64,000 nt of DNA from Nymphaea colorata (GCF_008831285.2 NC_045147.1:23212981-23276980); one strand, 5' to 3'; shown: positions 14,201-27,600, numbered from the stretch's first letter. The notes: generated by a model not told the origin, from the sequence alone. Numbers and translations are program-made.

Positions 14201-16694
14201 TTGTTCATGAAATTTGGATTGTTCCATGCAGGGATATTATCTCTCCACATCACGTGAATTAACTCGCCTTGACTCCATTACAAAGGCACCTGTAATTCAT
14301 CATTTCTCAGAGACCATTGCTGGATTTATGACAATCAGATGCTTTAAGAAGGAAGAGATCTTTTCTCAGGATAATGTAAATAGAGTTAATTCGAACTTGC
14401 GCATGGACTTCCATAACTACTCTTCCAATGAGTGGTTGGGATACCGATTAGAAATGATTGGTAGCTTCATTCTTTGTGCATCGGCTTTGTTCATGGTGTT
14501 GCTTCCAAGCAATATAATCAAGCCAGGTGTCCTTTCAAACTTTGGTGCTTTTTTATTTCCAAGATTGTCACTCTCTGTTTCTTAAAATTTATGAAGCAAA
14601 CGTTGTAAGCATGCCTTCTGTTTGACCAGGCATGTTTTTCTATTGCAGTTGCGGTGTTAACGATACGACAAAGTTCACTTATTTCTTTGTCATGTATTAT
14701 TTTTTTGATGAATTCGTAATTGTTTCTTTACTAGAATGAAGAATCAATGCTTTGGGTCAAATTAGTTACGGCCTTTTATTATTATGAGATTTTGATGCAC
14801 TGAGTTCTATCCTTGTGCATTTTTAGACATCTTTGAAGCCTCAGAATTTCTTAGTCAATGACCTGTTTTATCCCTCTGTTGCAATATTTGAATCTCATGT
14901 TTTTTCTTACTACTGTGATGATCTTTTTTAATAAGATATTAAGGTTATATAATGTTTTTTCCTTCCTCAATGGCTCATTGTTGCCGTGTTTGGATGCAGA
15001 GTTTGTTGGATTGTCTCTTTCATATGGTCTATCTCTGAATTCTGCACTCTTTTGGGCAATATTTGTAAGTTGCTTTGTGGAGAATAGAATGGTCTCCGTT
15101 GAAAGAATAAAACAGTTCACCAACATCCCATCGGAAGCACCATGGGCCATAGAACATTGTCTTCCCTCTCCAGATTGGCCTACACATGGAAATGTGAATA
15201 TCCACAGCCTGGAGGTATGAAATCATCCTTCAAGATCAGCAGTAAAGTTTAGTGGTGATAAATAGCATTACTTTCCATTTTTGATGATGAACACCTGAAT
15301 TGAATCTTAACTTTAGCTTTGACATAATATTGCAGGTCCGGTACCGGCCAAGTACACCTCTGGTCCTGAAAGGCATAAGCCTTAATATATATGGTGGTGA
15401 AAAGATAGGCATCGTTGGTAGAACTGGGAGTGGAAAATCCACGTTCATCCAAGCTCTGTTTAGGATTGTGGAACCTTCAAGTGGTAAAATAATTGTTGAC
15501 AGCGTAGACATATCCAAACTTGGCCTGCATGACCTCCGATCTCGATTCGGTATAATACCTCAAGAACCTGTTCTGTTTGAGGGAACAGTAAGAAGCAATA
15601 TTGACCCAATTGGACAGTATTCTGATGATGAGATCTGGAAGGTATGCACAATTGCTTGATTTAATGGTCCAGAACTAGCACATCATCTCTTTACCTAGGA
15701 GATGCATTATCCTAGTCTCCTGCTCAGGAAAACTAGTTATATGATATAATTGTCTGTTAATGAATGAAGCATCAGAATTTATGTAAGAAACATTTATGTG
15801 GTATTGTCATAACTTAGTCAAGAACGATCTATATGCTAATCTAGCCCTCCTGTGATGACATGGTTAAGCTTGTAATACACAGTTGGATCTTTATAGGCAA
15901 TATGGTACAGTAAAACGTGACTTTTATAACCTTTTCAGAATTACATTAGAATAAGAACAGCAAAACGTCAATACAGACAAGTTGTTCATGCATCTTTTAA
16001 GTGTTGTACATAAACCTCTAAAGCATAACTTGTCCAATAAGCAGTTAATTGCAAGTTAATTCACTTTGTATCTGTCTTGCAGAGCCTGGAAAGATGCCAA
16101 CTGAAAGACGTTGTGGCCTCAAAACCTGATAAACTTGATTCACTTGGTAACGTTTTCTTCTTTGATCGCCTGAAGGTAATCTGAAAAATTTTACATGATT
16201 ATTATCACCCTAACCATTATTTGGGTTTTCTCAGTTGTTGATAATGGAGAAAACTGGAGTGTGGGGCAGAGGCAGCTTCTTTGCTTGGGTAGAGTCATGT
16301 TGAAACGTAGCCGAATTTTGTTCCTTGACGAAGCCACAGCTTCTGTTGACTCACAAACAGATGGTGTAATTCAAAAGATAATCAGGGAAGACTTTTCTTC
16401 TTGTACAATCATCAGCATTGCTCATAGAATACCAACGGTCATGGACTGTGACAGAGTTCTGGTCATGGATGGAGGTAAGGTTTTTAGAACTCTGCATTAT
16501 TTACATAGTAAAGCATAATATTCACCACAGCTTGTTAACTTAGCCTCTTCACTTTTTTGGCCGAAAAATTAAAGGTTTCATTTGTTCATGCAGGGCTTGT
16601 AAAAGAATTTGATAAGCCATCTCTTTTGTTAGAGCGGCCAACGCTCTTTGGTGCTCTTGTTCAAGAGTATGCCAATCGATCGTCAGGTCTATAG
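8240..16694 (+). CDS. ABCC4: ABC transporter C family (MRP-type), ABCC4/ABCC14-like
   Basis: Full-length multidrug-resistance-associated-type ABC transporter, 1504 aa. Coding exons: 8240-10324, 10718-11038, 11627-11713, 12424-13059, 13541-13705, 14232-14526, 15000-15214, 15336-15641, 16083-16146, 16235-16474, 16594-16694; all reading phases agree. Order: N-terminal hydrophobic TMD0, TMD1, NBD1, TMD2, NBD2. NBD1 has Walker [10 protein letters not shown] (672-680), signature LSGGQ (762-766), Walker B IYILDD (782-787, with Asp where a catalytic Glu is usual, typical of ABCC NBD1) and H-loop His819. NBD2 has Walker [10 protein letters not shown] (1296-1304), a non-canonical SVGQ signature (1400-1403), Walker B ILFLDE (1419-1424) and His1455. 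The start is the first ATG of the frame. Plant ABCC proteins export conjugates and anions; AtABCC4 is linked to folate transport. Here the substrate is unknown. ABCC4 versus ABCC14 is not resolved. Confidence 0.93.
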
Positions 16695-17122
16695 TGCGTC
16701 AACTTGCTAGTTTCTGATTTTGCTTTGCTGGTGATTAACTTATGATGCTGCCTCTATTACATCCATCGCGGCACAGCCATCCTCCAGAAGTATCATTGAT
16801 ATCCATGGCTCAGTAATGTCTTTCAACCCTTCAAAGAAGGAAACGTCAACTGTCTCACGTGAGATTATGAAACAGCAGCCTTTAACTGTCAAATTTCCTG
16901 ACACATAAAATTTGATAGGTTGTATCCCGTAACACAAATAATTGATGCACCCAATACATTATCAGTCATAGCTGTTAGCTCTATAATTAATTATATCTAA
17001 TTATATCTTGATCAGCATTAGCACATTGTATGTAATTTCATTTCTGCTAATAAAAGAGTATATTTCATCCCTGCTAATAAAAAGTGCATTTGTGTCTAAA
17101 TTCCTCATGCTACATGCACACA

Positions 17123-17161
<39 letters not shown>

Positions 17162-18886
17162 AACTTGCTCCCAGAGGCCTAACACGATTAATCGAATATA
17201 AGCTATTCCTGCTTTAGTGGTTCTTATAAAAGTAAGATTTTCTTAATATTTATTTAGGGGAAACTTTTCAATGTAAAACCTCCAACGCTCTTGTTTCGGT
17301 TTGGGTGGACCTTTTCGATGCTTGGGTGGACCTATGGTTTCAGTTTAATTTTGTTTGTTATTGTTTTCTGTCCAAAAGAGTAGTATAAAAGAGTAGTATA
17401 TTAAAGCATGACTGACCACAGGTTTGAACCTCAAACCTCTTATATGTGAACTGTCTTGCCGCCTGGTTGCGTTATATCCCTTAGATATATTTATTGTTTG
17501 AAATGTCCTTCGATGGTCATCCCGTTGCGTTATACCCCTTAAGATGTTTTTATTTGTTTGAAATGTCTAAAGATGGTCACGTGGTTAGGAGGTTAGACAT
17601 GAAACTTTCAAATTGTAGGAAACAGGTTGCCAAAGGTTTTGTCTCTCAAGAAACTCATAAGGGGCCTCAAAAAAACACATGCAGAGAAAAAGCAAATAAA
17701 CAATCCAAGGAGTTCACATCAAAGTACTGAATCAAATCTATAGTGAACTAGACATAAGCACAAGAAATCTCGGATAGCGAACTTGCAAACAAATCAAAGA
17801 ATCATGAAGGAATAGAAAGACAAGAAATTAGGAAGCCTAGTTGATGAAGCACCTTCTAAAATAAAGACGCAGTGTCTCATATATTTCACCAAACAGTGAA
17901 GTTTCAAAGAAGAAAGGCCTAAGGGGTCATCAACATGAGACCAAGCAAATGGCGATGCATGGCACTAATATGTAATAAGTAATTTGTTCAAGCTTCCGCA
18001 TTCATGGGCACCTAGTCTTTGCATAAGCCAAGGCACGTCTTTATCTTAATCGCATGAAGTAGCACCACGTGGTCATGCTTTTATGCACTTGAAGGATCGA
18101 TGATGTCTTTGAAGCCATACTCTGGTTTTCATGCGTAAAAATAGGAAAAGTCCTCTAAAATAAGGAAGTGAATTTTATATCAAGTATAGACTAAATTTGG
18201 TTAGTTTCTATATATATGCTGGGAAAAAGGAGCATAAGTGTGCCTCCCATTTTCAAAAAACTTATATAATTGTATATCACACTCCTCAATTACAAAATTT
18301 TATACTTGTTCTCCTTGCATGCCAAAATTTTTACTACCACTAGCACATTGTGGTTTTTAAATGCCTAAGTTACTATGTCATAGTCTTGAAGTATGAGGTG
18401 TCATATCAATAATTTAAAGTGTTCATATTTGAAACAAAAATCATACCAAACTGTGATATTAAAATTAAATTTATGCTACGAGGTGGTACATAAAAACGTG
18501 TCAACAAAACCTAGTAAAACGCCCTATAAATCGGTGCAAAATGCTCTAAACCACTTTACTATACACAACATCGATTCATTTTATAAATATATATGGATCT
18601 TTATACGGATAATCCAAAATCATACCACCTCATCCTTCCCTATCGGATAAGGCAACTTAGCAGCCTAGCTTTATTTCGATTTCTCTATGACCATTTATCC
18701 GATCATTAGAATAGATTTAATATTTTCCCGAGGAAGGAAATAGAACATATGGGTAACTCGTCTACTGCTCGCTGTCCCTTCTATTTCCTTCTCTTTCATT
18801 TGCTCTCTCTCCCATATCACGCCTTGCTCTTCGAACCTTCTCAAATCCACGGTTTGTTCTCTCTCCCATTTTTCTTCCTCTGCGTA
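16695..18886. other. Intergenic region downstream of the ABC transporter
   Basis: The 3' untranslated region of the ABC transporter must lie in the first few hundred bases. It is followed by a (GA)n tract at 17125-17159 and AT-rich sequence with no gene I can support. From about 18750 the text becomes CT-rich, just ahead of the ABC transporter fragment at 18887. Confidence 0.6.
17125..17159. repeat. (AG)n microsatellite
   Basis: About 17 uninterrupted AG units about 430 bases after the stop codon of the ABC transporter. Confidence 0.95.
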
Positions 18887-19124
18887 TTGTGGAGAATAGA
18901 ATTATCTCTGTTGAAAGAATAAGACAGCTCACCAACATCCCATCGGAAGCATCACCGGTGATAGAACACTGCCTTCCCTCTCCAGATTGACCTACTCATG
19001 GAATGTGAATGTCCACAGCCTGGAGGTATGTAGCCATTTTTTTCATGATGAACATCTGAACTGAATCTTAAATTTTAGTTTTCACATAAAATTGCAGGTC
19101 CGATACAGGGCAAACACACCTCTA
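18887..19124 (+). pseudogene. Truncated duplicate of ABCC exon 7 - intron - exon 8
   Basis: This stretch matches 15075-15363 of the ABC transporter gene: the last two thirds of exon 7, the following intron, and the first bases of exon 8, including donor GTATG and acceptor TTGCAG. The intron is retained, so it arose by DNA duplication and not by retroposition. It is broken: a TGG codon has become TGA (in TCCAGATTGACC), one base is missing in the ATGGAATGTG stretch, and about 50 bases of intron are lost. Neither side continues the homology. It is either the last remnant of a decayed tandem ABCC copy or a small segmental duplication. Confidence 0.85.
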
Positions 19125-20920
19125 GGTTTGGCTTTGGCTTTGAAATTTTGGGCGAGTCCCTGTCGTCTTCTCCACTGGGCCCCTCTCACTCTCTCTGCGG
19201 CTGGCCATCGCTGTAGCGGGTGCCGTTTTCCGGCGATCGGATAGCCCGTTCCAAAATGCCGGAAAAAAACATAAATCGCGAAAAAGAATATGGAAAGAAA
19301 ATCACCTTGTCTTGACTCCTGCCGCCGGAGCAGGCTGAAACCCCGGTTGGGAACAACAAAACCATCGATGGCACGAGAGAGGAGAGAGAAAATGAACGAG
19401 GAAAATGAGGGGGAAAACGAAAAGCGACAAGGCATATCTATACCCATTTGTGGAAAATCTCATGGCGGCCTCGAAGCTTATTAGTGCCTAGTGTGGGCTA
19501 GATGTACCATCAACTAGGTGGTATTACTGTATGCCCACTTCGTATGATGCAAATGTATAGCATCCGCATGAATCAAATTGAATTGATGACACTATGCTGC
19601 GAATTATCTCCAGCTACCGATGCTCGTCGAGGTTGTTTTTTATAAATTGCCAAATAATTTCATTTTGACTTCAAGTTCATACATCTAAACATTTCAAAGA
19701 CATTGCACCAAATCTTACTAAAAGTCACTCACATGCCCTCCAAAACTGTAAATCTAAAGAATACCAAGCATGAGGGAGCATTTGATGGCTTCTAGTTTGA
19801 AATCCAAGGTAATTTAGATCACTGGGCCAGTTTGGCAATTGGAATAGTTTGTAGTTGTTACATAGACCGTTTGACGCAGTAGATCTATAAAGTACTTTTC
19901 AAGTGGCTTTATCCTCAATTTCATGAAACAGTTACATATTATTTTATTTGCCAAACAGAATCTCAGATTCAAGAATTCAAGGTCAGAGCCTCAACCATAT
20001 AGGGATGAACATCAATTTAAGTAACTCAGAACCGGACTCGATAAAGCTCACCTTGATTCCAAGTTCGAGCTGACACTTTCAACAACAAGTGTTACAATGG
20101 CTAATTTATTTACCTGAGTGGAGCTCAAGTTCACTAAACTTGACTGGATAAAGCTTGACTCTGCTCAATTGCTAAACCAATCCAATATATATATTATACG
20201 AACTAAACCCCCTGCAAGTCCTAAGCGACTCCACCTTCCATCTTCTTCATGTGCACCTCTCTCTCTCTCTCTTTCTCTTCTTTCTTACCTGCTCAGCTAA
20301 TCAAAGGGGTGGTGGGGAGCTCTTGATGAAGAAGCTTGGACCAAAACCCCAAAAAAAAAATGGTAATCCCTCTCTTGCTCCTCCTTCCTCTTCGTCTGAG
20401 CATCTTCTCCATCGCCGCTTGATGCATATCTGATTTCGGGATCTAGAGTTTCGTTGTTTTGGATGTGATTTGTGGATTTAGGGTTTCATATTGTATATGT
20501 GACTTGAGGATTGAGCCTTATAGAGTCGAGTGGAGCTCCAAGACGTATTCTCAAGTGGACTTTGAGCCCAATTTTGCTGAGTATTTAAAGTGTTGACCTT
20601 AAACCAGCTTGAACTCAACTCGGCTCGTGTTGAAGGCTGCTTGCTTCTATTTAGGTTTTAACTATAAACTGAGGATCTAGAATAATCTCTTTTCTTTTCA
20701 AGTAGTGGTAAAATTTTGTGTTTACGCGGTGAGCCCAAATGTTGGGAGCTTTATGTCAGCCTTGGATCTCAAAACAAACATACATATGAGGGAATCAATC
20801 AAACGGCCCAATGGTATTGGTTGAGTCTAGTCGAAAAGTCTGGAGGAACCGATCCATAATGGTGGATCCAGATTTTCCAAGAGGACAAGCAACGACCGCG
20901 GTCCATCGCAGTTGGGCTCG
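19125..20920. other. Intergenic region, no supported gene
   Basis: Contains a GC-richer stretch at about 19140-19470 whose open frames are not recognisable, GAGCTCGA-type repeat text at about 19990-20160 and 20520-20640, and a leader-like segment at 20180-20450. That segment has a TATATATATTATA run, a CT tract, then a short frame starting near 20323 that ends after about 36 codons. The last looks like the 5' end of a gene whose body is absent, possibly displaced by repeats. I assign no product. Confidence 0.5.
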
Positions 20921-20923
20921 GTC

Positions 20924-20930
20924 TATAAAA
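20924..20930 (+). promoter_or_regulatory. TATA box of the SUMO protease gene
   Basis: TATAAAA within GGTCTATAAAAGAC, about 700 bases upstream of the coding start. The sequence just downstream becomes GC-rich and leader-like, and a consensus donor GAG|GTAAGAG at 21254 with acceptor TTTTCAG ending at 21581 suggests a leader intron of 328 bases. Confidence 0.5.
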
Positions 20931-21581
20931 GACAATTCCGTCGGTCCTCGGAAGGCAAACCCGCCCGAGTCTCGTCGGCGCCTCGCAGTTTCGCTTTTGG
21001 GCGGGAAGAAACCCTCGATTCAACCGCGATTGCTTTTGATTTTGCCTCAATTCGTTCTCTCTCATGATTCGTGCGTCTTTGATCGAGCCGAAGGAATTCA
21101 GGCAGGGTTTTGCTGGATCTTCTCATCGTTTCCGCGTTTTCTCGTGCGTTAATTTTCACCGAGTTGGTGTTTTCCTGGATTTTCCTTTCTCTTTCCGTGG
21201 ACTCCAGGGTTTCTTTCCGTGCGAATTGAGAGGACTACCGCTTGGGGGACGAGGTAAGAGCACCATCCTTTCTCCGGAATTGTTTAAAATTCTCGTTTTC
21301 CTTTTATTTGAGGGTTTCAGGTTGTAGTTGTTGGTTTTTTGCCTTTAGCATTTTTTAGTGATTCACCTATTATTCAGAAAGGCTTGTCTTTTTTTTTTTT
21401 TCTTTTTTTGTTGGCTTGTTTTTCTGTATGCGCCTTGTAGTTGTCCATTCTCCTCTGTTTTTAGATGTTATCGTTCTTGTTGGATTTTAAACAGGTATTC
21501 CTAATTTGGACGTGTCTTTTCGCTTCCTTCAAGTCGTCGGTTGATTTGCGAAGCGCTGGGATTTTGATTGTTAGTTTTCAG

Positions 21582-21623
21582 ATGGGAGGTACCTTGGAAT
21601 TCTGTGTCCATAGAACGTATTGA
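21582..21623 (+). promoter_or_regulatory. Upstream ORF ending 2 bases before the SUMO protease start
   Basis: A 13-codon upstream frame (ATG at 21582, TGA at 21621-21623) in another frame. It ends two bases before the main ATG at 21626. If the leader intron ends at 21581, this ATG is the very first codon of the second exon. Such close spacing would make main-frame translation depend on leaky scanning or reinitiation. This is an inference from position only. Confidence 0.45.
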
Positions 21624-21625
21624 GG

Positions 21626-24600
21626 ATGGGTGCATTGACAGATGGTAGGAAGAGAGTCCTTGAAGCTTCTTTAGTTTTGTGCGGTGGAAAATGGGAAAAT
21701 GAGTTCTGCCCGTACGGTTCGGAGATAGAAATCCTGGATCGTTTTATGCCTGCGAAGAAGCAAAAAATTCAAACCCTGCAGCTTGTATCAGAGCCTGTTC
21801 GGGCAGCTCAGGCATTGCAACCATCAGTTGTTACCAATACGGCTGTGTCCAGACTAGCTAAATTGCCACCACCGCCTCCATTGCCCCGAGAGGTTCAGGG
21901 TCCGCAAAGATTGTTGAAATACATGGGTCAAGCAAATTCATCTACTAGCACCACAAAAACAGGTAAAGGGTCGACCAGAGATGACGAAGGGGTCACGAAT
22001 TCGACTTCCAATGCAACCTCTGGTAACATGAATCGGGAAAGTTGGTTACTCAAATACAAGAGAGATGCACTTGATTTCATAAGTTCATCTAGAAAAGACA
22101 AAGCTATTATTTATGAGTCTGGTCAATGTTCGAAAAGTACAATTGATAGATTAAACGAGATGCCTTCTCCTCCCTCAGCTATGGAAACTCCACTCTCAGC
22201 TACTGAAGCTCCAGTTTCAGCTGCTGAGGCTTTGGACGTTGAAGAATATAGAAGAATGGTTGAAGATCGTGTAGGTGAGTCAAGTCATAGACTGTCTGAC
22301 GTCATGGTTAGTGTCCGGTCCCCCAGGGTGGAGGAGTTCTCTGACACCATTGTTGGTACACCTCAGAAGTCACTTGTCACCTCTTTGGTGGACCTGGAGG
22401 ACTATTCTCAACCTTCTCCTCTGAAAGTCCAGATTGGTGAGGCTGAAGATGCAAAGACTCCAGCAGCAAGCAGTAGTATTCATGAGCAGAGATGGAAGAG
22501 ACCAGCATACAAGGAGTTGCAAGAATCTATAGCTAAAAATCGGGAGACATCACTTCGCAGTCTTGGTGATCAAATCAAAGTAACTGAAGCGAAGTTTGCT
22601 GCTCTGGGCTTCATCAGGAAACAGACAAAACCTGCGAAGAAGGTAAAAGCTTCTTATCTTATATTCAGTCTGATTTGGATTTAGTTTTGTTGTGTTCTTT
22701 TTCTCTTTTGTATTTTTTGGGTTTTCTCACTAATTTTTTCTTGTTATAGTCATTTTTTGATGAACGTATTATTATGTACCACTGGAACATTTGAAGAAGG
22801 ATGGATTTTTAGGGTTGTTGAAAGATTGTCCAAACTCAAACACAAATAGTTTAATATGCAAATGCAGGGTTTCAAAGAGCATCTATTGGAACTTCTATAT
22901 ATGTTCACCGTCATCTAACTTATAATAGGCAAGAATCCTACAAGTGCCCTTTCTGGAACAAACTAATTATGTCATTGACAACCATTCTGATGCCTACACC
23001 CAATTCCTAATCATCATGATCTCTGTAATTGAGACAATATTTTAGGAACACTTTCAGGAATGGGAATAACGTGGGATAGATTCTAAGCAAATGAAAAATA
23101 ATTGCAGAAGGTTTTATTATGAATATTGTTTGACTACAGCATAGGAGTAGATGCTTCACTGCGATTCTGTCCTTCTGACAAATATCAAGTGCTTTCCCCA
23201 AGTCATTTTCATTCACATTTGGAATAATGGCACAAGCCTCTACCTAAATAAGTAAACCAACAAAGTAAAGTACTGGAGAGAATGGAATTAACTACTAACC
23301 TCATGGTCTATCTTCAAGGGGGTGTGTTTATGATTTAGAAGGCAAACACATTTTATTGATTTGTTTGTCTTCTGTCCCATGTTCAATATGTTGACTTACT
23401 GTGTTTATGCTAATTTCTAGAACCCCTCCCTCAAGACTATTGATAAGACCAATGGATGATTTGTTGGTTTATTTGAAATGTTTGTTGTGCTTGACTTCAA
23501 TCACTTAGAGATTTAGACTGGAAAAAACCGTTTTCCTCTCTTTTCTTGGAAGCATTTTCTTGTTTATTCGTTTGGCTAGTGTATTTGAAAATAATGTCTT
23601 ATCTTGAGTTAATAATTTATCCGTTTGCTGCCATTTTCAGCCTAATTGGTCTTCATCTATTAAAAAGTAAGCTATTTTCAGTGTTTTCCCTACCAGATAT
23701 ACTCTACTTGCTGTTCCTCAAAGACAAACCTTGCTTCGCCTTGTGCAGTTCATAAGCAGTCTTGTCTGGGCTGATCATCTGTCTGATATTATTTCAGATT
23801 TATGCACTTTTTTCTTTCCTTAGACTAATAAGCTAGAAACACTTCTTTTCCAAAAAGAAGTGTTGTGATCAGAGAGAGAGAAAACTTGTTATTCTTCACG
23901 TAACCTTAATCTAAGATTAGAAGAGATTGGGGTGGCGGTAAACAAATTTACAAATTCAGTCCACTAAAAATAAGATAACAATTAAGTAGGGCGACAAGAG
24001 GAAGAAAGGGGAAGGAAGTCGCCGGAGGAAGAAGTTGCCGGAGAAGGGAGTCGCTGGAGAACTTACTTGGCTGTCGACACCGAACCTGTCTCTGATGCCA
24101 TGTTTCAATCAGAGAGAGAAAACTTTCTTGTTATTCTTCACGTAACCCTAATCTCAGATTAAAAGAGATTAGGGTGGCGGTAAACAAATTTACAAATTCT
24201 GTCCACTAAAAATAAGATAACAATTAAGTAGACACATTTCAACTTTCTAATATTTCAGAAAGAATCTAACAGACTCCTAGAAGTATTTAACAAGAAGTAA
24301 ACTTTCAATAAAGGGGTTGTTAGGTGAAAAACAATCAGATCATGTGACAAATGCCAACACTTGCCATTGTTTTTTTTTTCTCAAAGATAAATGTTACGGG
24401 TGCATTACCTAGAAATCCCTTTGCTAGAACATCCTGTCAAATGTTCGACTGCAATTGGGGTCTCTTGTATAAGGTTTAGCTCTTCTGCTTTTCATTTTTT
24501 GTCGAACTAGCACTGGTTTTTTAAATTTTTTGGCTGTCCATAACTTTCCTTCGGTACCTAGATTGTAAATTCACCGAATGTAATTTGTTTTATCCAGGAT

Positions 24601-27600
24601 GAATTTCACAAACCTTTTGCTCCTCTGACGGAAGAGGAAGAAGTGGAGGTTTCAGTTGCTTTGACTGGTACCAACAGGTGAGTGTATTTCATGTTTGTTA
24701 GTGAGCTGAATTATGTGGTGCATTTGGTAAAATTTCATGTAGATTGACATGCTGTAAATAATTCAGGCGTGAATGCTTGGTCTTCCATGAAAGGTCCAAT
24801 ATTGAAATCACTAGGAACATCTTACAATGCCTTTTACCTGGTGCATGGTTGAATGACGAGGTAAGCATTTCTGTTATCCTTCTAACATACTTTGACCTAG
24901 CATTTTGGAACCTAGACTATATCGTCTGACTTTTTTTTTTGCTCTTGCAGGTCATTAATTTATACCTTGAGTTATTGAAAGAAAGAGAGATCAGAAATCC
25001 GAAGCAGTTCTTGCGATGCCATTTTTTCAATACTTTTTTTTATAAGAAGGTTTGGGCATATTAAATTGCATATTTTATTGTTTTAACTTTTAATATCTAC
25101 TGGTTATTATTATCTTAACATGCAACTACTGCTTATTGTTTTAAAGTGCTTTTATTCCTACCAAAAGGTTCATTGCTTTGTTTTCTATTGCTTTTCTAAA
25201 ATCATCAAAAGCTATTTAGCCCTTAGCTTGTATTATAGGCTTTAGACACAAAAATGTAGATGCAAAATGATTACCAAAAAAAATGTTGCTGAACACATAA
25301 TTAGATGCAAAATGTTTATGAAATATAAGGTTATAAACTATGTTGGATAATGGGATCACACATCCACTGCCGTGGGAGGAAGATTCTTAAAGCTTCACAC
25401 TGTCTTATGTATAGACAGGACATAATTGCGCCTAAGGACAACAAAGTGCCGTATAACTTATGTGTAACAAGGTGTTGAAAATGTCATCGAATAACTGATG
25501 TCAGGAAAGAAAAAATTCTTTGAAATGCTTGTCTTCTGTTTATAACTTGGCAAAAGGTAAAACACAGGTAAGATCAGAAAAGTGTGATGGAACCAGGGGT
25601 AGCAAAGTGTCAGAGGATCAAAATCATGGCCAAGTCTCCTTTAATGTGGTCGGTGTCAAATAGCTCATGCAAATTTTTTTCTTTTCCAGCTGCCTTCACA
25701 TGCAAAAACACAAATGGTGCACAGACATGTTTATGTCCAGCATGCTTGATATTTATTGAACTTATTGCTGCCATTTAAATTGGACTTCCTGTCCTCTTAC
25801 CTACTGTGCCTCAACCTATGAGGATATTTGTGTTACTGCACAAAACGGGAGCTTACTGTTATAAAACAATTTAGAAACTAAAACCTTAATTTTCTTTATT
25901 GATTATTTAATAAAAATCTGTTAGATGTCAAAAGGAGTTTCATAATTTTTAGTCGCATTCGTGAAAAAGCTTGTATATCTTGAACATGGCAAAGCAAAAT
26001 GGGACTTGAAATAGATCATAGCAAACTCTAAAATTTTAGAATCTGGTGTTCAATTTTTTGTTGTTTTGAAATTGCAGGATATTTCAGGAGACATTCATAG
26101 GATAATGGGAAGTCATCTTTGCAATTTTCCCTACTATTGATGTGCTCGACTTGTTGTAATTAGTTGTTGCTCTAATATATATGTAATTTTGGACATGGAT
26201 GTCAAGTCAATCATGTGGCTGGAAGGTTTTTTCCAAAATTGTGCTAAAACTTTGAATATTTTCTGGAGACGACCTTCAGCAACAGAATGTAGAAGTATAA
26301 TGATGAGATAATGTTCCTTAATCAATTTATAACACCCTAATGTGGGAAAGACATGAAGCTTTTGGCCAGCATGATTCCGTTTGGCTGGGGTACCTTATTG
26401 CGTATACCTGGCAAGTGTCCTGATTGGTGGAGGAGGCACATGTGGGCTTGTGTGGGGAATTGGTTACATGCCCTCACATATTAGTGCCTCATAGTCAGTT
26501 GCTTAGCCATTCTCTTATTACATGTTAGTACCCCTCAGCTGCTATATTTTTTAAAGGCTCTGCCCCTCGGTCAGAAATTTCTGGTTGTGGCACTATGTCT
26601 GATTGGAATCACAGTTGCTTGTGTGGGAATGTTGATGACTTGAGAGTCTAGATTGGAATTTCATTTTTGGTACCTTTAACATGGCAGCTTATTGGTGGGA
26701 ATGGTTATGATTTCAAAGCGGTCAGAAGGTGGACTACCCAGAAGAAGATAGGGTACGCCCTTATTGAGTGTGACAAAGTAAAGTTGTTTCTCCCTTTTTT
26801 AATTTTGTTATCCTTGAGTTTCGGTTTTCTACTTTTTTAAGCATTTGTGAGTACCTTTGTCATCTGCAGATCTTTGTCCCCATACACAAAGAGATACATT
26901 GGTGTCTTGCCGTGATAAATGTAAGAGAAAAGAAATTTCAGTATCTTGATTCACTTGGAGGCAGGGATTCCCAGGTTCTGAAAGTATTGGTAGGCTTTCT
27001 TATGATGACTTACACATTCCAATTTCTTGAAGCAAAAATTTCTGTCTGATGCATTTTTCTCTTCATGTGTTCAGGCCAGGTACCTTTCGGACGAAGTTAA
27101 GGATAAGACTGATAAGGTCATGGACTTTACATCATGGGAGAAGGAATTTGTGGTTGACCTACCTGAACAGCAGAACGGGTGAGGCTCTATGGTCTTTAAC
27201 ACTTTAGGTGCTGGTGCAGGGGTTCTTGATGTGAGGGTGTGGCTCAGGTCTGGCAGATATAACAAGCTATAGAGCTTTTTCAAGTGCATTTGGATCTGTT
27301 GGACCTGGGAATGGATTTTACATCCAGGGACCAGAGAAACGTGCATCCTTTGGGATGCATGGTTTCTAAATATGTCCAAGTTTACTGTGGAGAACTGGGT
27401 GGTTGGTGGCCTAAGGTTCACTATTTTGAGTGCTGTACCTACACTGATGAAAATCTATGAAGGTCCTGTGTCGTATCGCCACATGAGCTCCTTTTGTGTC
27501 TCTTTCACGGAGAGGTGCAAAAGAAAGGGGGAATCCATTCATTTTCTTTGTATTTTGGTAGTGTCCGAAGACTCCTCCCTTCATGTTTGAATGGGGAGAG

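Noticed and set aside
19082-19447. 121-codon minus-strand open frame next to the ABC transporter fragment
   Set aside because: Overlaps the pseudogene fragment, has low-complexity Ser/Phe/Arg composition, and resembles no known protein.
20251-20433. Short frame with MKKLGPKPQKKNG in a leader-like setting
   Set aside because: A CT tract and possible TATA run precede it, but the frame ends after about 36 codons and no continuing exon is visible.
20811-21327. Overlapping open frames on both strands around 20.8-21.3 kb
   Set aside because: They lie in the GC-rich leader and promoter of the SUMO protease gene and have no recognisable product.
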